A DNA stretch of 25,043 bases, from positions 1-25,043 of IMG/VR virus record IMGVR_UViG_3300027712_000141. One strand, written 5' to 3'. Shown piece by piece: positions 1 to 9,200 of the stretch. The notes beneath the pieces were generated by a model. It was not told where the DNA came from, did not search any database, and worked only from the letters and a program-made list of their open reading frames with translations. The stretch is from a virus. The position numbers were made by a program, and so were the translations under genes. Numbering within the stretch: the stretch's first letter is position 1; each line of letters starts with the position of its first letter.

Positions 1-619
1 TATTCAATCCGTAACCAGACACATAAGAAGGATTACTTTGACAACTATAATTAGTATAATTGGCTGCTCTATAAGGAGTTGTATTAGCGACGGCACCAGC
101 GCAAAGAGTATATTGGCAACCAGCAAAAGCAGGAAGAATAACAGAAGCGTAAGCACCAGTTGAACCAAAGCCAGATCCACCACAGCAGCAACCAGAACCA
201 GCATTGCCACCAGCGCCCCACATCTGAAATCTAACGTAGGAAACACCACTAGGCACTGTGAATTGACAACAGGCGCCACCACCGGATCCTACAGTTCCGA
301 CTGCAGTAGAGCAAACCTGAAACCCAGATACTCCAGTTCCGGCAAAAGAAGTGTTACCACCAACAAATGTTGGGATTGAAACCCAGTTACAATAACACCA
401 AGGAGCTTTGTCTAAAGCTTCTCTTCCAAGCACTTGATAACAGGGATAAATGTAACTAAAGCAGTTGCAAGCCCAAGCTTGTAAGCCTGTATTTAAACAT
501 CCGTTATATCCAACAGTATTGCCGCTATTATATACCGCCTGGTTAACTGCAACGCAGTTACATAAACAGTTACAAAGATCAACTGCTCTTTTTTGCGCTG
601 CGTATGCTAGAATATCCAT
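1..619 (-). CDS. Cysteine-rich, glycine-rich putative fibre-tip protein (3'-truncated by window edge)
   Basis: An open frame starts at ATG 619-617 behind a GAGG ribosome site (about 626-630) and runs without a stop to base 2, giving 206 in-window residues; the C-terminus lies outside. It contains 19 cysteines, including CNCLCNC at 16-22, CNC at 51-53, CYC at 75-77, CC at 117-118 and CCC at 144-146. FQMWGAGG (131-138) followed by a Gly/Ser stretch, GAYASVILPA (155-164) and CQYTLCAG (168-175) match the same blocks, in the same order, in the complete 384-residue protein at 1304-2458, so the two are paralogues. MWGAGG followed by GAYA is typical of glycine-rich domains at the ends of phage tail fibres. 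A virion adhesin or tip role is inferred from that and from its position after the fibre genes. The function of the cysteines is unknown. Confidence 0.85.
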   Translation of the reverse strand, partial: MDILAYAAQKRAVDLCNCLCNCVAVNQAVYNSGNTVGYNGCLNTGLQAWACNCFSYIYPCYQVLGREALDKAPWCYCNWVSIPTFVGGNTSFAGTGVSGFQVCSTAVGTVGSGGGACCQFTVPSGVSYVRFQMWGAGGNAGSGCCCGGSGFGSTGAYASVILPAFAGCQYTLCAGAVANTTPYRAANYTNYSCQSNPSYVSGYGLN

Positions 620-635
620 TTTTTACCCTCTGGTG

Positions 636-1274
636 TTACGGCGTGTTTTCGAAAGCAGCCATTAGTATTGGTGATGGTAGAGGAACACATGCTGTGTTTG
701 CAGCTGCAATTTTCCAGGAAGGAATACTACCAGCGCCAGTTGTTTCAAAATCTGTCAATCTTTGCAGATATTTTGTAGCAACTTCTTTCAAAACTTCGTT
801 CGACTCGATCTTGTGTAAGTTCTGGGTTACATATTCTCTGTAACGATCCGCTAATTCATTATAAACAGAACGAGGATTTCTGGTAATAACTTCCCAAACC
901 CACACTTTGTTTTCTAGATCATAAAATGTTATATAATAATCTTTGAGACGAGGATTTGAAATCTCGTCGTGAGTTGTACCATCAACAAGAGTTTCAGTTA
1001 CGTATTCTCTTTCTGGAAATTCTGACTGATGGAAAAAATAAAGAACATCAGGCGATTCAGAAGCCAAAGTTTCTATAACAAGATAATGATCTGGATTATA
1101 AGCATCTTCAATAGTTTCAAGAACATTACAGATATGACCATGTTCTTTCTCTATAAGAAGTAATGATGATTCAGGTCCATTATATGTCAGCGTTAAACTA
1201 GCGTTGCTCGTGAAAGTATTAACGTGTAACGAATCTGGAATTTTCTTAGTGAATTCTATACTAACATTTGCCAT
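636..1274 (-). CDS. Hypothetical 212-residue acidic protein between two cysteine-rich paralogues
   Basis: I do not recognise this protein. It starts at ATG 1274 behind AGAGG (spacing about 7) and ends 16 bp before the next gene. The N-terminal ~60 residues look beta-rich (alternating polar/hydrophobic, 'SLTLTYNG'). The middle is acidic with many aromatic residues ('LYFFHQSEFPE', 'VWVWEVITRNP'), and about residues 135-175 look helical. The C-terminus carries 'SIPSWKIA' followed by a Pro-rich end. It has only two cysteines, unlike both neighbours. There is no signal peptide or membrane segment. Its place between two related putative tip proteins suggests an assembly factor or a structural partner, in the way small fibre chaperones sit beside fibre genes in T4-like phages; this is inference from position only. 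A late-promoter variant lies just upstream. Confidence 0.85.
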   Translation of the reverse strand: MANVSIEFTKKIPDSLHVNTFTSNASLTLTYNGPESSLLLIEKEHGHICNVLETIEDAYNPDHYLVIETLASESPDVLYFFHQSEFPEREYVTETLVDGTTHDEISNPRLKDYYITFYDLENKVWVWEVITRNPRSVYNELADRYREYVTQNLHKIESNEVLKEVATKYLQRLTDFETTGAGSIPSWKIAAANTACVPLPSPILMAAFENTP

Positions 1275-1297
1275 TTGAAACCTCTAATCTTTACATT

Positions 1298-1305
1298 TAT
1301 TTATC
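1298..1305 (-). promoter_or_regulatory. Putative T4-type late promoter, GATAAATA variant
   Basis: The minus strand reads GATAAATA, one mismatch (first base) from the T4 late box TATAAATA. It lies in the 29-bp gap and overlaps the TGA stop of the cysteine-rich gene, 23 nt upstream of the start at 1274. Its position matches the exact boxes elsewhere in the window, but the variant makes it less certain. Confidence 0.45.
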
Positions 1306-2458
1306 ATAGATACTGAACACAAACCGCGCCACCAGCACCAGGAAATCCATATCCCATACCATAACTAGCATGACTCGTTGCTCCCCATCCACCTTTCCCG
1401 TAAGCATATCCAGGTAATTGGCACGGTTGAGAATAACCTACTGACTGTGCTGAACAACAAGCACTATCAACACGCAGATAATAAGATTGACCGGAGCAAC
1501 CACACAATACACATGTAATCGGTGGGAAAACTGGATTATATATGGCAGTAGAGCCGACTGCTATAAGCGCCGCCCAAGCTCCCGGTGTTCCAATAACAAA
1601 ATGGCAACACTGTGTCGCGTTAGTTACGGATCCTTGAAACGATCTACAAGATGTTACAAAAGGATGGGTTCCTACTGAGCAACAGGATACGCCTCCGTTG
1701 TAACCACAGAAACCTCCATTAGAGCACATACAATAACCTGTGGCAATAGTTTTACCTATCGAATTACAAGCCCAATTCGAATTCGGTAACATTACACATA
1801 GTCCTGCAAAATCAGCGTTATCAACACCATTTACAGCTTTTTCACGTTTCATCCAACAATATGGACTAACCTCTCCACCATCAGCGCAAACACCAGATAG
1901 ACCATAACCAGTAACATAAGAAGCGCATCCAGATCCTGTTGTTGAACCATTAGAGTTATCTGGATAACAACACATTGCGCAACCGGCGCAAAGTGTATAT
2001 TGACAACCAGGAACAGCAGGAATAATTACGGAAGCATATGCTCCTGAACTTCCAGGAATTGATATTCCATAATCACAAGCAGCAGCATGTGCCAAAGCAC
2101 CAGCTCCCCACATCTGGAACCTAAGAAACTGCGCTCCACCAGGAACTGTCCACAAACAACATGCATTACATCTTCCATATGTTGCATCATAAACAAGCGT
2201 GCCACCAGTAACGGATGGTAAAGTTGGAATAGCAGCCCAATAACAACAACACCATGGCTGAGCAACCAAATCGCAGGCAAGCACTCCAACGTACACTGCT
2301 GATTGCAATGCCTGTCCAGTGCTGTTGATTGTTGTTGCAGCGCTAACACCATTCGCTATACCAAGGTTATAACAAGGAGTGTATGCGTTTGAAACACACT
2401 TAGTTAAAGCATCATTATTTCTTGCAATTTCATTATATACGGATACATCAACTGCCAT
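1304..2458 (-). CDS. Cysteine-rich, glycine-rich putative fibre-tip/adhesin protein
   Basis: This complete 384-residue protein starts at ATG 2458 behind AAGGA. By my count it has 35 cysteines (about 9%), with clusters at 70-72 (CCC), 100-101, 163-164, 259-260, 284-285 and 334-335. FQMWGAG (114-120), GAYASVIIPA (139-148) and CQYTLCAG (152-159) match the truncated protein at 1-619. The C-terminus is Gly/Tyr-rich and ends in GFPGAGGAVCVQY, like the glycine-rich ends ('PGGxGAVxI') of many phage receptor-binding tips. There is no signal peptide. Known: glycine-rich fibre tips can bind receptors, as polyglycine-II adhesins do in some T-even phages. Inferred: this is a virion tip protein whose cysteines form disulfides after release or bind metal. 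An internal scaffold of unknown role is an alternative. Confidence 0.9.
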   Translation of the reverse strand: MAVDVSVYNEIARNNDALTKCVSNAYTPCYNLGIANGVSAATTINSTGQALQSAVYVGVLACDLVAQPWCCCYWAAIPTLPSVTGGTLVYDATYGRCNACCLWTVPGGAQFLRFQMWGAGALAHAAACDYGISIPGSSGAYASVIIPAVPGCQYTLCAGCAMCCYPDNSNGSTTGSGCASYVTGYGLSGVCADGGEVSPYCWMKREKAVNGVDNADFAGLCVMLPNSNWACNSIGKTIATGYCMCSNGGFCGYNGGVSCCSVGTHPFVTSCRSFQGSVTNATQCCHFVIGTPGAWAALIAVGSTAIYNPVFPPITCVLCGCSGQSYYLRVDSACCSAQSVGYSQPCQLPGYAYGKGGWGATSHASYGMGYGFPGAGGAVCVQYL

Positions 2459-2468
2459 TTTGTTTTCC

Positions 2469-2837
2469 TTATTGACGTGTGATCGAAGTCAATAACCCCG
2501 ATCCATTATATGTCGCTGTATATCTGAAGCTTATAGCCGGACCGAATGCTGTTTCTGTTTCAACCCAGTTTGTTGGTAAACCGAGAGAATTGTAAACAAT
2601 GTTTGATGTGGTTATCGTTCCCTCGGTTATTGAAGTGATGTAACCATTGGCATTATAAGTTGTATTATTTGCGTTAAAAGGTTTTGTAAGCGTAATTGTT
2701 GCCGCCAAACTAGGAGCATAGAAATTACCACCAACAAACAGAGAGTTCGCAATTGATACAGAATTGCCCGAGGTGACAAGCTGACCGTTACCTACGGTCA
2801 GCCCATCTGTATCCAAGAATATTTTATTTACAGCCAT
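2469..2837 (-). CDS. Small putative virion protein with YD-like repeats
   Basis: This 122-residue protein starts at ATG 2837; the best ribosome site is AAGGGA, at a long spacing. The N-terminus (MAVNKIFLDTDGLTVGNGQ) resembles the opening strand of fibre-associated proteins. The C-terminal half has three short units, each with a Tyr-Asn-x-x-Gly core: TYNANGYITSITEG, VYNSLGLPTNW and TYNGSGLLTSITRQ. They resemble the YD/RHS-type beta repeat, with Asn in place of Asp. There are no cysteines and no membrane segment. It lies 24 bp after the 1099-residue structural gene and 10 bp before the cysteine-rich gene, so it is probably co-transcribed with both. The exact role is unknown; a small fibre or tip-linker protein is a guess. 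Confidence 0.85.
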   Translation of the reverse strand: MAVNKIFLDTDGLTVGNGQLVTSGNSVSIANSLFVGGNFYAPSLAATITLTKPFNANNTTYNANGYITSITEGTITTSNIVYNSLGLPTNWVETETAFGPAISFRYTATYNGSGLLTSITRQ

Positions 2838-2861
2838 ACTAAAATATCCCTTTTATAACTA

Positions 2862-5800
2862 TTACGCCTGAGCCTCAGTCCAAGAGATACGAGTCTGAAC
2901 TGTAGCATTAGCAGTACCAATGTTAGTAGCAACAACGGTAAGAACGTCCGGACCATCTGGGTAAGTACCAGCGATAGCAGGGCTGTTGTTTATACCACCA
3001 CCAAGGATCGAGTTACCAAGATCACGAATCTTAGTCAGGTCGACGTTAGTAACCGAGTAGTTTGTAGAACCAGCACTGTTAACCGCATAGAAGCTATACA
3101 TGACTTCACCGCCGACAATATAGCAACCACCGTTATGGTCAGCTACCTGAGCAAGAGAAGATGTACCCTGTGCGATACGAGTGTAAGAGTTTAGAACCGC
3201 TGGCGCGCCAGTGAAGCTTGTAATAGTCAAAGCAGGCTGAGTAGGAACACCATTTAGGAACAACTGAACAAGGAAGTTACCATTAGTGATAACGTCCAGA
3301 CCAGCAAGAGACAGCTGCATGCGGTTGATAAGTTCTTTCTGACCAAGCACACCTGGTATACCGGAGTCAACTGCAGGAGAGACACGGAGTGAAGCCAAAG
3401 CAACGGCTTGGTTATAAGACACCGTTCCAGCTGCAGTACCAGTTCCAGCCGCTGACATCGTAATCGTATTATTTGGGCTACCTGCAGTGATAGAAGCAAC
3501 ATATGCACCAGTCGCGATATTGTTACCGAATAGAAGCATGTTCGGGAAGATTGGCGTTGTATTGACAATCGACAAGGTGTTCGAACCACTTGTTACAGTT
3601 ACAGTAGCTACGTTACCAGAAACAGCGGTTACTGGTGATGTTTCGCCGTAAGTGAACTGAAGTGATTTATCCGCATCGAACTGACCGTCCATAATAACCG
3701 AAGTTCCCCAGTGACTGATAGTTGGTGAGAACTGAGGAACATGCGAGTAAACCGCAATCGGAGCAGTGTTAGTGATATTGTGCGTATTTGCTGGCAGGGA
3801 CATCTGAGTGAACGAGAATGTCAGACCAGACGAAGTAGCGGTAGCAGCCTGTGTTAGAAGAAGCGAACCAGCACCAGTATTGATAGAAACAACGTAGGTA
3901 TCTCTTGGTAGGTTGGCGTTTGTTACAAGCATGCCTACCTGAACACCAGTAAGAGCAGAAGCAGTTGTTACGGTCGCGCTACCAGATACAGTGCTCATAC
4001 CTGAAACTGTATTTGATGCCTTCGCTCTTGTTAGACCAGTGAACGAAGTACCAGTTGTTCCGGTATAAGTTGCATACTCGAAGCTTGATGGGTTAGCAAT
4101 AAGGATTGTACCGTTTGATGGGAAGCCGAAAGTATTAGCAACCACCAGAGTTGTATCAGTTGACAATGCATTCGTTGTCATTGTAGTCTTAGGAGCAATG
4201 GTGTTTGTTTCATAACGGGCTGGAAGGTTACCAGAACGCATCCAGGCTTCCAGGTTTTGGTTGTTGTTTACGAAACGGTGGCAGTAGATGATCTTGCCCT
4301 GCGTATCACGGAAACCGTAACGGATCGGACCTGAACCATACCAGCTATAATCCATGTAGAACATCTGAGACTTAGCAAGATCAAGAACAGTACCAGAAGG
4401 ACCATTTCCATCAAGAGTATCAATATTGAATTGGCTTTGTGGTACGCGAATGTCAACTGTCTTAGAGATCGTTACATAATTTGGAGAAGTAACAGTCGAA
4501 CCACGATATGCAGGAGAAATCTGCATAGAAGTATCAGATACAATGTCCATAACGCGATAAGACATACCACGGATAACAATGAAGTCGCCAGGAACTAGCT
4601 GTTTGCTGAACTTAGTAGAAGAGTTGTTATATGTCAAGCCAGTAACTGTAGTAGAACCGTTGGTTACGGTAGCACCACCAGCTAGCTGGTCGGTTGACTT
4701 ACGACGAACTGCCCATAGTGTTTGACCATCAAACTCGAAGAAAACGCCGTTCTGTGCATCGAACATGCCAATACGAGAAGAAGAACCATACCAGTTAGTT
4801 ACAGCCAGAGAAGGAAGACCGGTAGCTGGTGAAGCCGAAGGAGTTGTAAGAGCAGTGTATGTGAAACGGAAAGCGTCGATTACTGATGCTACAGTAAAGG
4901 TTCCGTTATATGCAGATTCGTTACATCCGGCAACAACAATCGTAACACCAGTCTGTAGAGCGTGACCGACCTTTGTTGTTACAGTGATTGTGCTAGAAGC
5001 TGAACCTGTAGCAGTTGTAGAGTCAATCTGATCGATATTGATATTTGGCTTCAGAATAGTACCAGTTGAGATCTGAATACCTTTACCAGACTGATAACGG
5101 AAGAAACGGCGTGTTTGACGAATTGTCTGAATATTGTGAGCTGGTGTACCAGTGTTGAATGTAACACCACCATCAAACGGACGGTGCAAATAAACACCAT
5201 CTGGACGAGGATAGATTACACCGTTTGTTACAGTAGCACCAGAAGTTGGTGAGTTTGGCGCGATAACAGAGAATACAGTCGAGTTTGAAACACTGGCAAC
5301 GCTATACGAACTGCTGATGTTATTACCAGATGAAACCGTTGTATTGGCAATGTAAATACCATCACCAACCTGAAGACCGTGCGAACCAGTTGTTGTAATA
5401 GTAACAAGACCAGCTGCACCAATTACCGGCTGAGAAGGAATGGCATATGCCGAACCGGTATAGAACGAACCAGTGAATGCAAGAGTAAGAGCAGAGTTGT
5501 AAACCGAGCCAGTAGTACCAGTGAACGGATAACGAGCAGTGTAGGTAAAACTCACACCAGCAGATACAGTTTCAACTAGGAATGCTCCGTTACCACCAGC
5601 AAAGATACAATCCTGAATAAGAATAGGAGTACCGACAGCAGGAGGAGTTGTTGTTGCGACAGTAACTGTTAAGGAAGCATTTACGACTGTAATATCAGTA
5701 ATTGTGAAAGGAGTCTGAGTATTCACAAAGAAAGAAGGACGATTATTCAGAAGAGTAAGTGTTTCCCACTTTGTTGGTTGTAGACCATATTCGAAGTCAG

Positions 5801-6161
5801 TATCGATAAGAGCCTGTGGAGTCGATACACGCATTTTTCCAACAGGGTCAAGATAAGCTTCGTCAGGAGCAAACAGCTCAGCTGCTTCATCAATAACAAT
5901 CTGGAGCTTATCTGTCGAGCTCATAGAAGTTGTATTGTATGCCAGCGTAATCGTAGTTACAGCGTTTGTGCTGGTAGTTGGCTGAGCCAAGCTATAAGCA
6001 GTAGCAGTCAGCGTCGAATCACTGAAGTTATAGATCACTCGGTTTGTTGTTACGTTTGTGATCAGCAGCAGACGCTCGCGAGGCAGAGCTCTCGGAATCG
6101 TGATTGTTCTTGAAGCTGGGTTAAACGTATACTGAGTGTCTAGAATTACTCTTCTTGCCAT
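2862..6161 (-). CDS. Large virion structural protein, T4-like marine phage type
   Basis: This 1099-residue protein starts at ATG 6161 behind AAAGG. The N-terminus (MARRVILDTQYTFNP, then 'RLLLITNVTTNRVIYNFSD' near 30-48) and the block 'FDAQNGVFFEFDGQTLWAVRR' (467-487) resemble large structural proteins I recall from T4-like cyanophages. At least three beta modules of one type occur at about 156-208, 250-300 and 386-436; the pattern is 'VTT..GH.L..G..I.I' followed by 'YNG.F.V.SV....FTYT'. A central 'GIQISTGTILKPN' block (361-373) and a further threonine/serine-rich beta region follow. No enzymatic motif was seen. It is probably a tail, baseplate-periphery or fibre-base component. The neighbouring fibre genes and an upstream late promoter support virion structure. 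The precise location in the particle is not known. Confidence 0.92.
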   Translation of the reverse strand: MARRVILDTQYTFNPASRTITIPRALPRERLLLITNVTTNRVIYNFSDSTLTATAYSLAQPTTSTNAVTTITLAYNTTSMSSTDKLQIVIDEAAELFAPDEAYLDPVGKMRVSTPQALIDTDFEYGLQPTKWETLTLLNNRPSFFVNTQTPFTITDITVVNASLTVTVATTTPPAVGTPILIQDCIFAGGNGAFLVETVSAGVSFTYTARYPFTGTTGSVYNSALTLAFTGSFYTGSAYAIPSQPVIGAAGLVTITTTGSHGLQVGDGIYIANTTVSSGNNISSSYSVASVSNSTVFSVIAPNSPTSGATVTNGVIYPRPDGVYLHRPFDGGVTFNTGTPAHNIQTIRQTRRFFRYQSGKGIQISTGTILKPNINIDQIDSTTATGSASSTITVTTKVGHALQTGVTIVVAGCNESAYNGTFTVASVIDAFRFTYTALTTPSASPATGLPSLAVTNWYGSSSRIGMFDAQNGVFFEFDGQTLWAVRRKSTDQLAGGATVTNGSTTVTGLTYNNSSTKFSKQLVPGDFIVIRGMSYRVMDIVSDTSMQISPAYRGSTVTSPNYVTISKTVDIRVPQSQFNIDTLDGNGPSGTVLDLAKSQMFYMDYSWYGSGPIRYGFRDTQGKIIYCHRFVNNNQNLEAWMRSGNLPARYETNTIAPKTTMTTNALSTDTTLVVANTFGFPSNGTILIANPSSFEYATYTGTTGTSFTGLTRAKASNTVSGMSTVSGSATVTTASALTGVQVGMLVTNANLPRDTYVVSINTGAGSLLLTQAATATSSGLTFSFTQMSLPANTHNITNTAPIAVYSHVPQFSPTISHWGTSVIMDGQFDADKSLQFTYGETSPVTAVSGNVATVTVTSGSNTLSIVNTTPIFPNMLLFGNNIATGAYVASITAGSPNNTITMSAAGTGTAAGTVSYNQAVALASLRVSPAVDSGIPGVLGQKELINRMQLSLAGLDVITNGNFLVQLFLNGVPTQPALTITSFTGAPAVLNSYTRIAQGTSSLAQVADHNGGCYIVGGEVMYSFYAVNSAGSTNYSVTNVDLTKIRDLGNSILGGGINNSPAIAGTYPDGPDVLTVVATNIGTANATVQTRISWTEAQA

Positions 6162-6197
6162 TGTGAAAAACCTTTCTAAGTGAAACCTTATTTTGTT

Positions 6198-6205
6198 TAT
6201 TTATA
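6198..6205 (-). promoter_or_regulatory. T4-type late promoter box TATAAATA
   Basis: An exact TATAAATA on the minus strand lies in the widest gap of the window (6162-6229), 36 nt before the start at 6161. In T4-like phages this box is read by the phage late sigma factor gp55. The rest of the 68-bp gap is AT-rich and I see no convincing terminator hairpin in it. Confidence 0.75.
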
Positions 6206-6229
6206 TATCTATAATTCTTACTTTGAGGA

Positions 6230-9200
6230 TTATGCCCCAAACGCAATATTTAATGGTGTGAAATAAGTCGAACTGTTTGTTGAATACGTAACATCTTTAT
6301 CAATACCAATTCCAGATCTCCAGAAACCATCAAATGACATTCCTGATAGTGGCGGAGTTGCGAAGTTGATAATGTTGTTTGACGTTCCAGACAAATACCA
6401 ACCGGAATTGAACGTACCATTTACATATGTATTTGATGTTCCGAATTCAGTCAGATTTACATAATCGTATCTGTAAAAATTTGGATTGTAATCTACAAGA
6501 ACGCTACCAATGTAAATCTGTAATTTATTAGGATCTACTGGTGATGCATTTGCGCTTGTTACAGTGGTGTTGCTATAAGTCAACGAAAAGGCGGTTTGAG
6601 CGCCATTGAACAGAGGTGAAATGTCATCAAGTGTAAAGACCTGAGCAGCTTTATTATCAACATAGGTCTTTACAGCTTGCTGTGTTGGAACTTTTGCATC
6701 GCTGTTTGCACTTAGGGTTCCATCGGTGGAGAATTCACTGATCAGAGCGCCGACCTGCGCGCCAATAGAACCAAGACGTAGAGATGTAAGACCAGATAGA
6801 TTGAACGCAGAGGCATTCAGTGTAGCAGCACCGGTCGCCTGATTAACGGCAAAATATGAACCTACACGAAAATTACCGTCTTGGTCAGTAGAGGTATAGT
6901 AAACACGACCAACATTTGCAGCTGAAGTTTCCTGAGCCTGAATCGTCAAAGCATTATTGACATTCGGGTATCCACTGGTTGTAGTATTACCAGTTCCTAC
7001 ACTCAAGAAGTCGTGACCTGTTAGACGAATGTTACTGAAGTTACTTCTGATTTGTATAGCAGCACCATTCGAAGATGGTGTTGTTTTTTGAGCAGTAAGA
7101 ACGAGCTGAAGCACGCTGCTTGAATTGATATATGTACCAGAATAATTCTGAATGATGTATGACTGAGTATCACCACTCGTAAAATTCAAGCTCTGACCGA
7201 TACCAGGAGCCTGTGGAAGACCGCTGACAACTAGAATAAATCCAGCCTGACCAGTTACACTGTTTGAAGAAAGAGTATTGGCAGCATACGTACTGCTCAG
7301 ACCAGTTACTGTTTCATTTGTTGTGAACGTATTCGCATTAGACTTATAATAGTAAACAGTTCCAGCGGTACCCTGCACCGCAGTTACAGTACCTCTTGCG
7401 CCTGTTACGCTACCAACGATTGTTTCACCAACACTATAGTTTACAGCATTGGAGTTGAGGGTAAGCATATTACCATAAACAACACCGTTTGATGAAACTT
7501 CGGTTGTGTCATAACCTCTAGCGAACGAACCATAATTACCATAAGAATGGTTACCGTTCAGGCTTCGAATAATACCACCACCAGAAGCAGCGTAACCGAA
7601 ATAAGCAAAGTAAGTAAAGCAGGAAACAACTTCCGATTTACCTTTATCCTTTGCATAGATACCTACACCGTTATCAGCGATGTTTGTAAATGAGTGGAAC
7701 AGCATACTTCTATTACCAGAAGCGTGAACCGAACCATCAACCAATGCACCAATACCACTAGTGAAGAGCGCCGAGCAATATACAATATATGGACTCTTTG
7801 TAGTTATTGGACTCGAAGGGTTAAAAGCAATACCTATACCCTTGAGAGTGGCGCCAGTGATATCATTACCAGAAGGAACGAATCCAGTCATTCCTCTCAT
7901 TGAAATACTATTCAACGATGTTCCATCAGACATCTGGAACATCGTTGAGTTTTCGTTATTATTTACACCATCATTACTCAGAACGCCAGTTATTGGCTGA
8001 ACAATAGTCGTACGCATTGTTTCACCAACGATCGAAACGTTCGGTGGAACAACGATAGGAAGCTGTTCAGTATATGTACCGGTTTTTACAAAGATTGTAG
8101 ATAGACCACTGGTTTGCTGAGTAGCATATTGAATTGTTTTGAATGGTTTCTGAATAGTAGAACCATAACCGGCAGCGTCAACACCGTTTGGCGAAACATA
8201 ATAAGCATTTGCGGAAACGCCTGGATTGCCCCAAGATAATGTTGTTCCATTCGAAGTCATAATGGTGTTATTAGAGCCGATCGGAAGACGATCTAGACCA
8301 CTGACGTTATAGAACAGAGTGTCACCAAGGGTAGTCAACCCAAGATTAGCAGTTGTGCCTTGAGCAACTAGCTGCCAGTAGACGTTAGAGCTTGGTGTTG
8401 GCGCGTTATTGACATTGTTATAACCAGCAGACACATAAGAAGAACCACCATAGCTTACAACGTCGCCAGTCTGGTATGACGTTGCATTTGCCCAAGCATT
8501 GTTCCACTTGAATCCAGAATTTAATGCAGTCCAGTAAGTGCCATTCGAAGGAGCAGTACCAGATGAAGCATCCTGAATACAGATATATGAATAACCGCTA
8601 TACGTTACAACCTGTCCAACTTTGTAAGCTGTAGCGCCTGACCACGCACCTTGAAAAGAGAAGCCAGAAACCAGAGCAGTCCAGTAAGTTGCATTTGTTG
8701 GTGTGTTACCAATAGTATCCTGAATGGCAATGTATGAGTTACCACCATACGTTACGATATCACCTTTATTATAGGTGGTACCAGCAGAGTATGTTGATCT
8801 GAACTGATTGCCGGGATTTAGTTGTTGCCAATAAGAACCAGCCGTTGAAGGATTTTGATTGGTTCCGTCCTGTAGAGCAACGTAGCTATAAGCACCATAA
8901 GTTACAATATCTCCAAGTTTATAGCCAGTTCCGCTAGACCAAGTACCAATAAACTTAGTACCAGCAGCAACTTGAGTCCAGTAAGAAGAAGCTGGAGCTG
9001 GAACTTGTCCAGTGCTATCCTGAGATGCTACGTAGCTGTAAGCACCATAGATTACCGTATCACCGATTTTATATGCAGTACCACTAGACCATGCACCACG
9101 AGGATTATAACCGGTAGTTACAACGCTCCAGTAAGTAGCATTTGTTGGTAGGTTACCTAGAGTGTCTGTCTTAGCTGCATAAACATAACCACCGTATGTT

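Noticed and set aside
4-282. Minus-strand 92-residue frame rich in Leu/Val resembling a membrane protein
   Set aside because: It is a shifted frame inside the truncated cysteine-rich gene; the other frame is open across the whole region and matches its paralogue.
465-843. Plus-strand open frames (465-665 and 604-843)
   Set aside because: They are antisense to the cysteine-rich and 212-residue genes, which have ribosome sites and family-like sequence; the plus-strand products have no recognisable domain.
6162-6229. Widest gap checked for a tRNA or small RNA
   Set aside because: It is only 68 bp, AT-rich, with a late promoter box and no cloverleaf or stable hairpin.
7694-8000. Plus-strand open frames inside the long fibre gene
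   Set aside because: They are antisense shadows of the beta-helix coding region without ribosome sites or recognisable domains.
8762-8778. Short inverted repeat (caccttta..taggtg) as a terminator
   Set aside because: The stem is only about 5 bp, it lies inside a fibre repeat and it has no T-tract.
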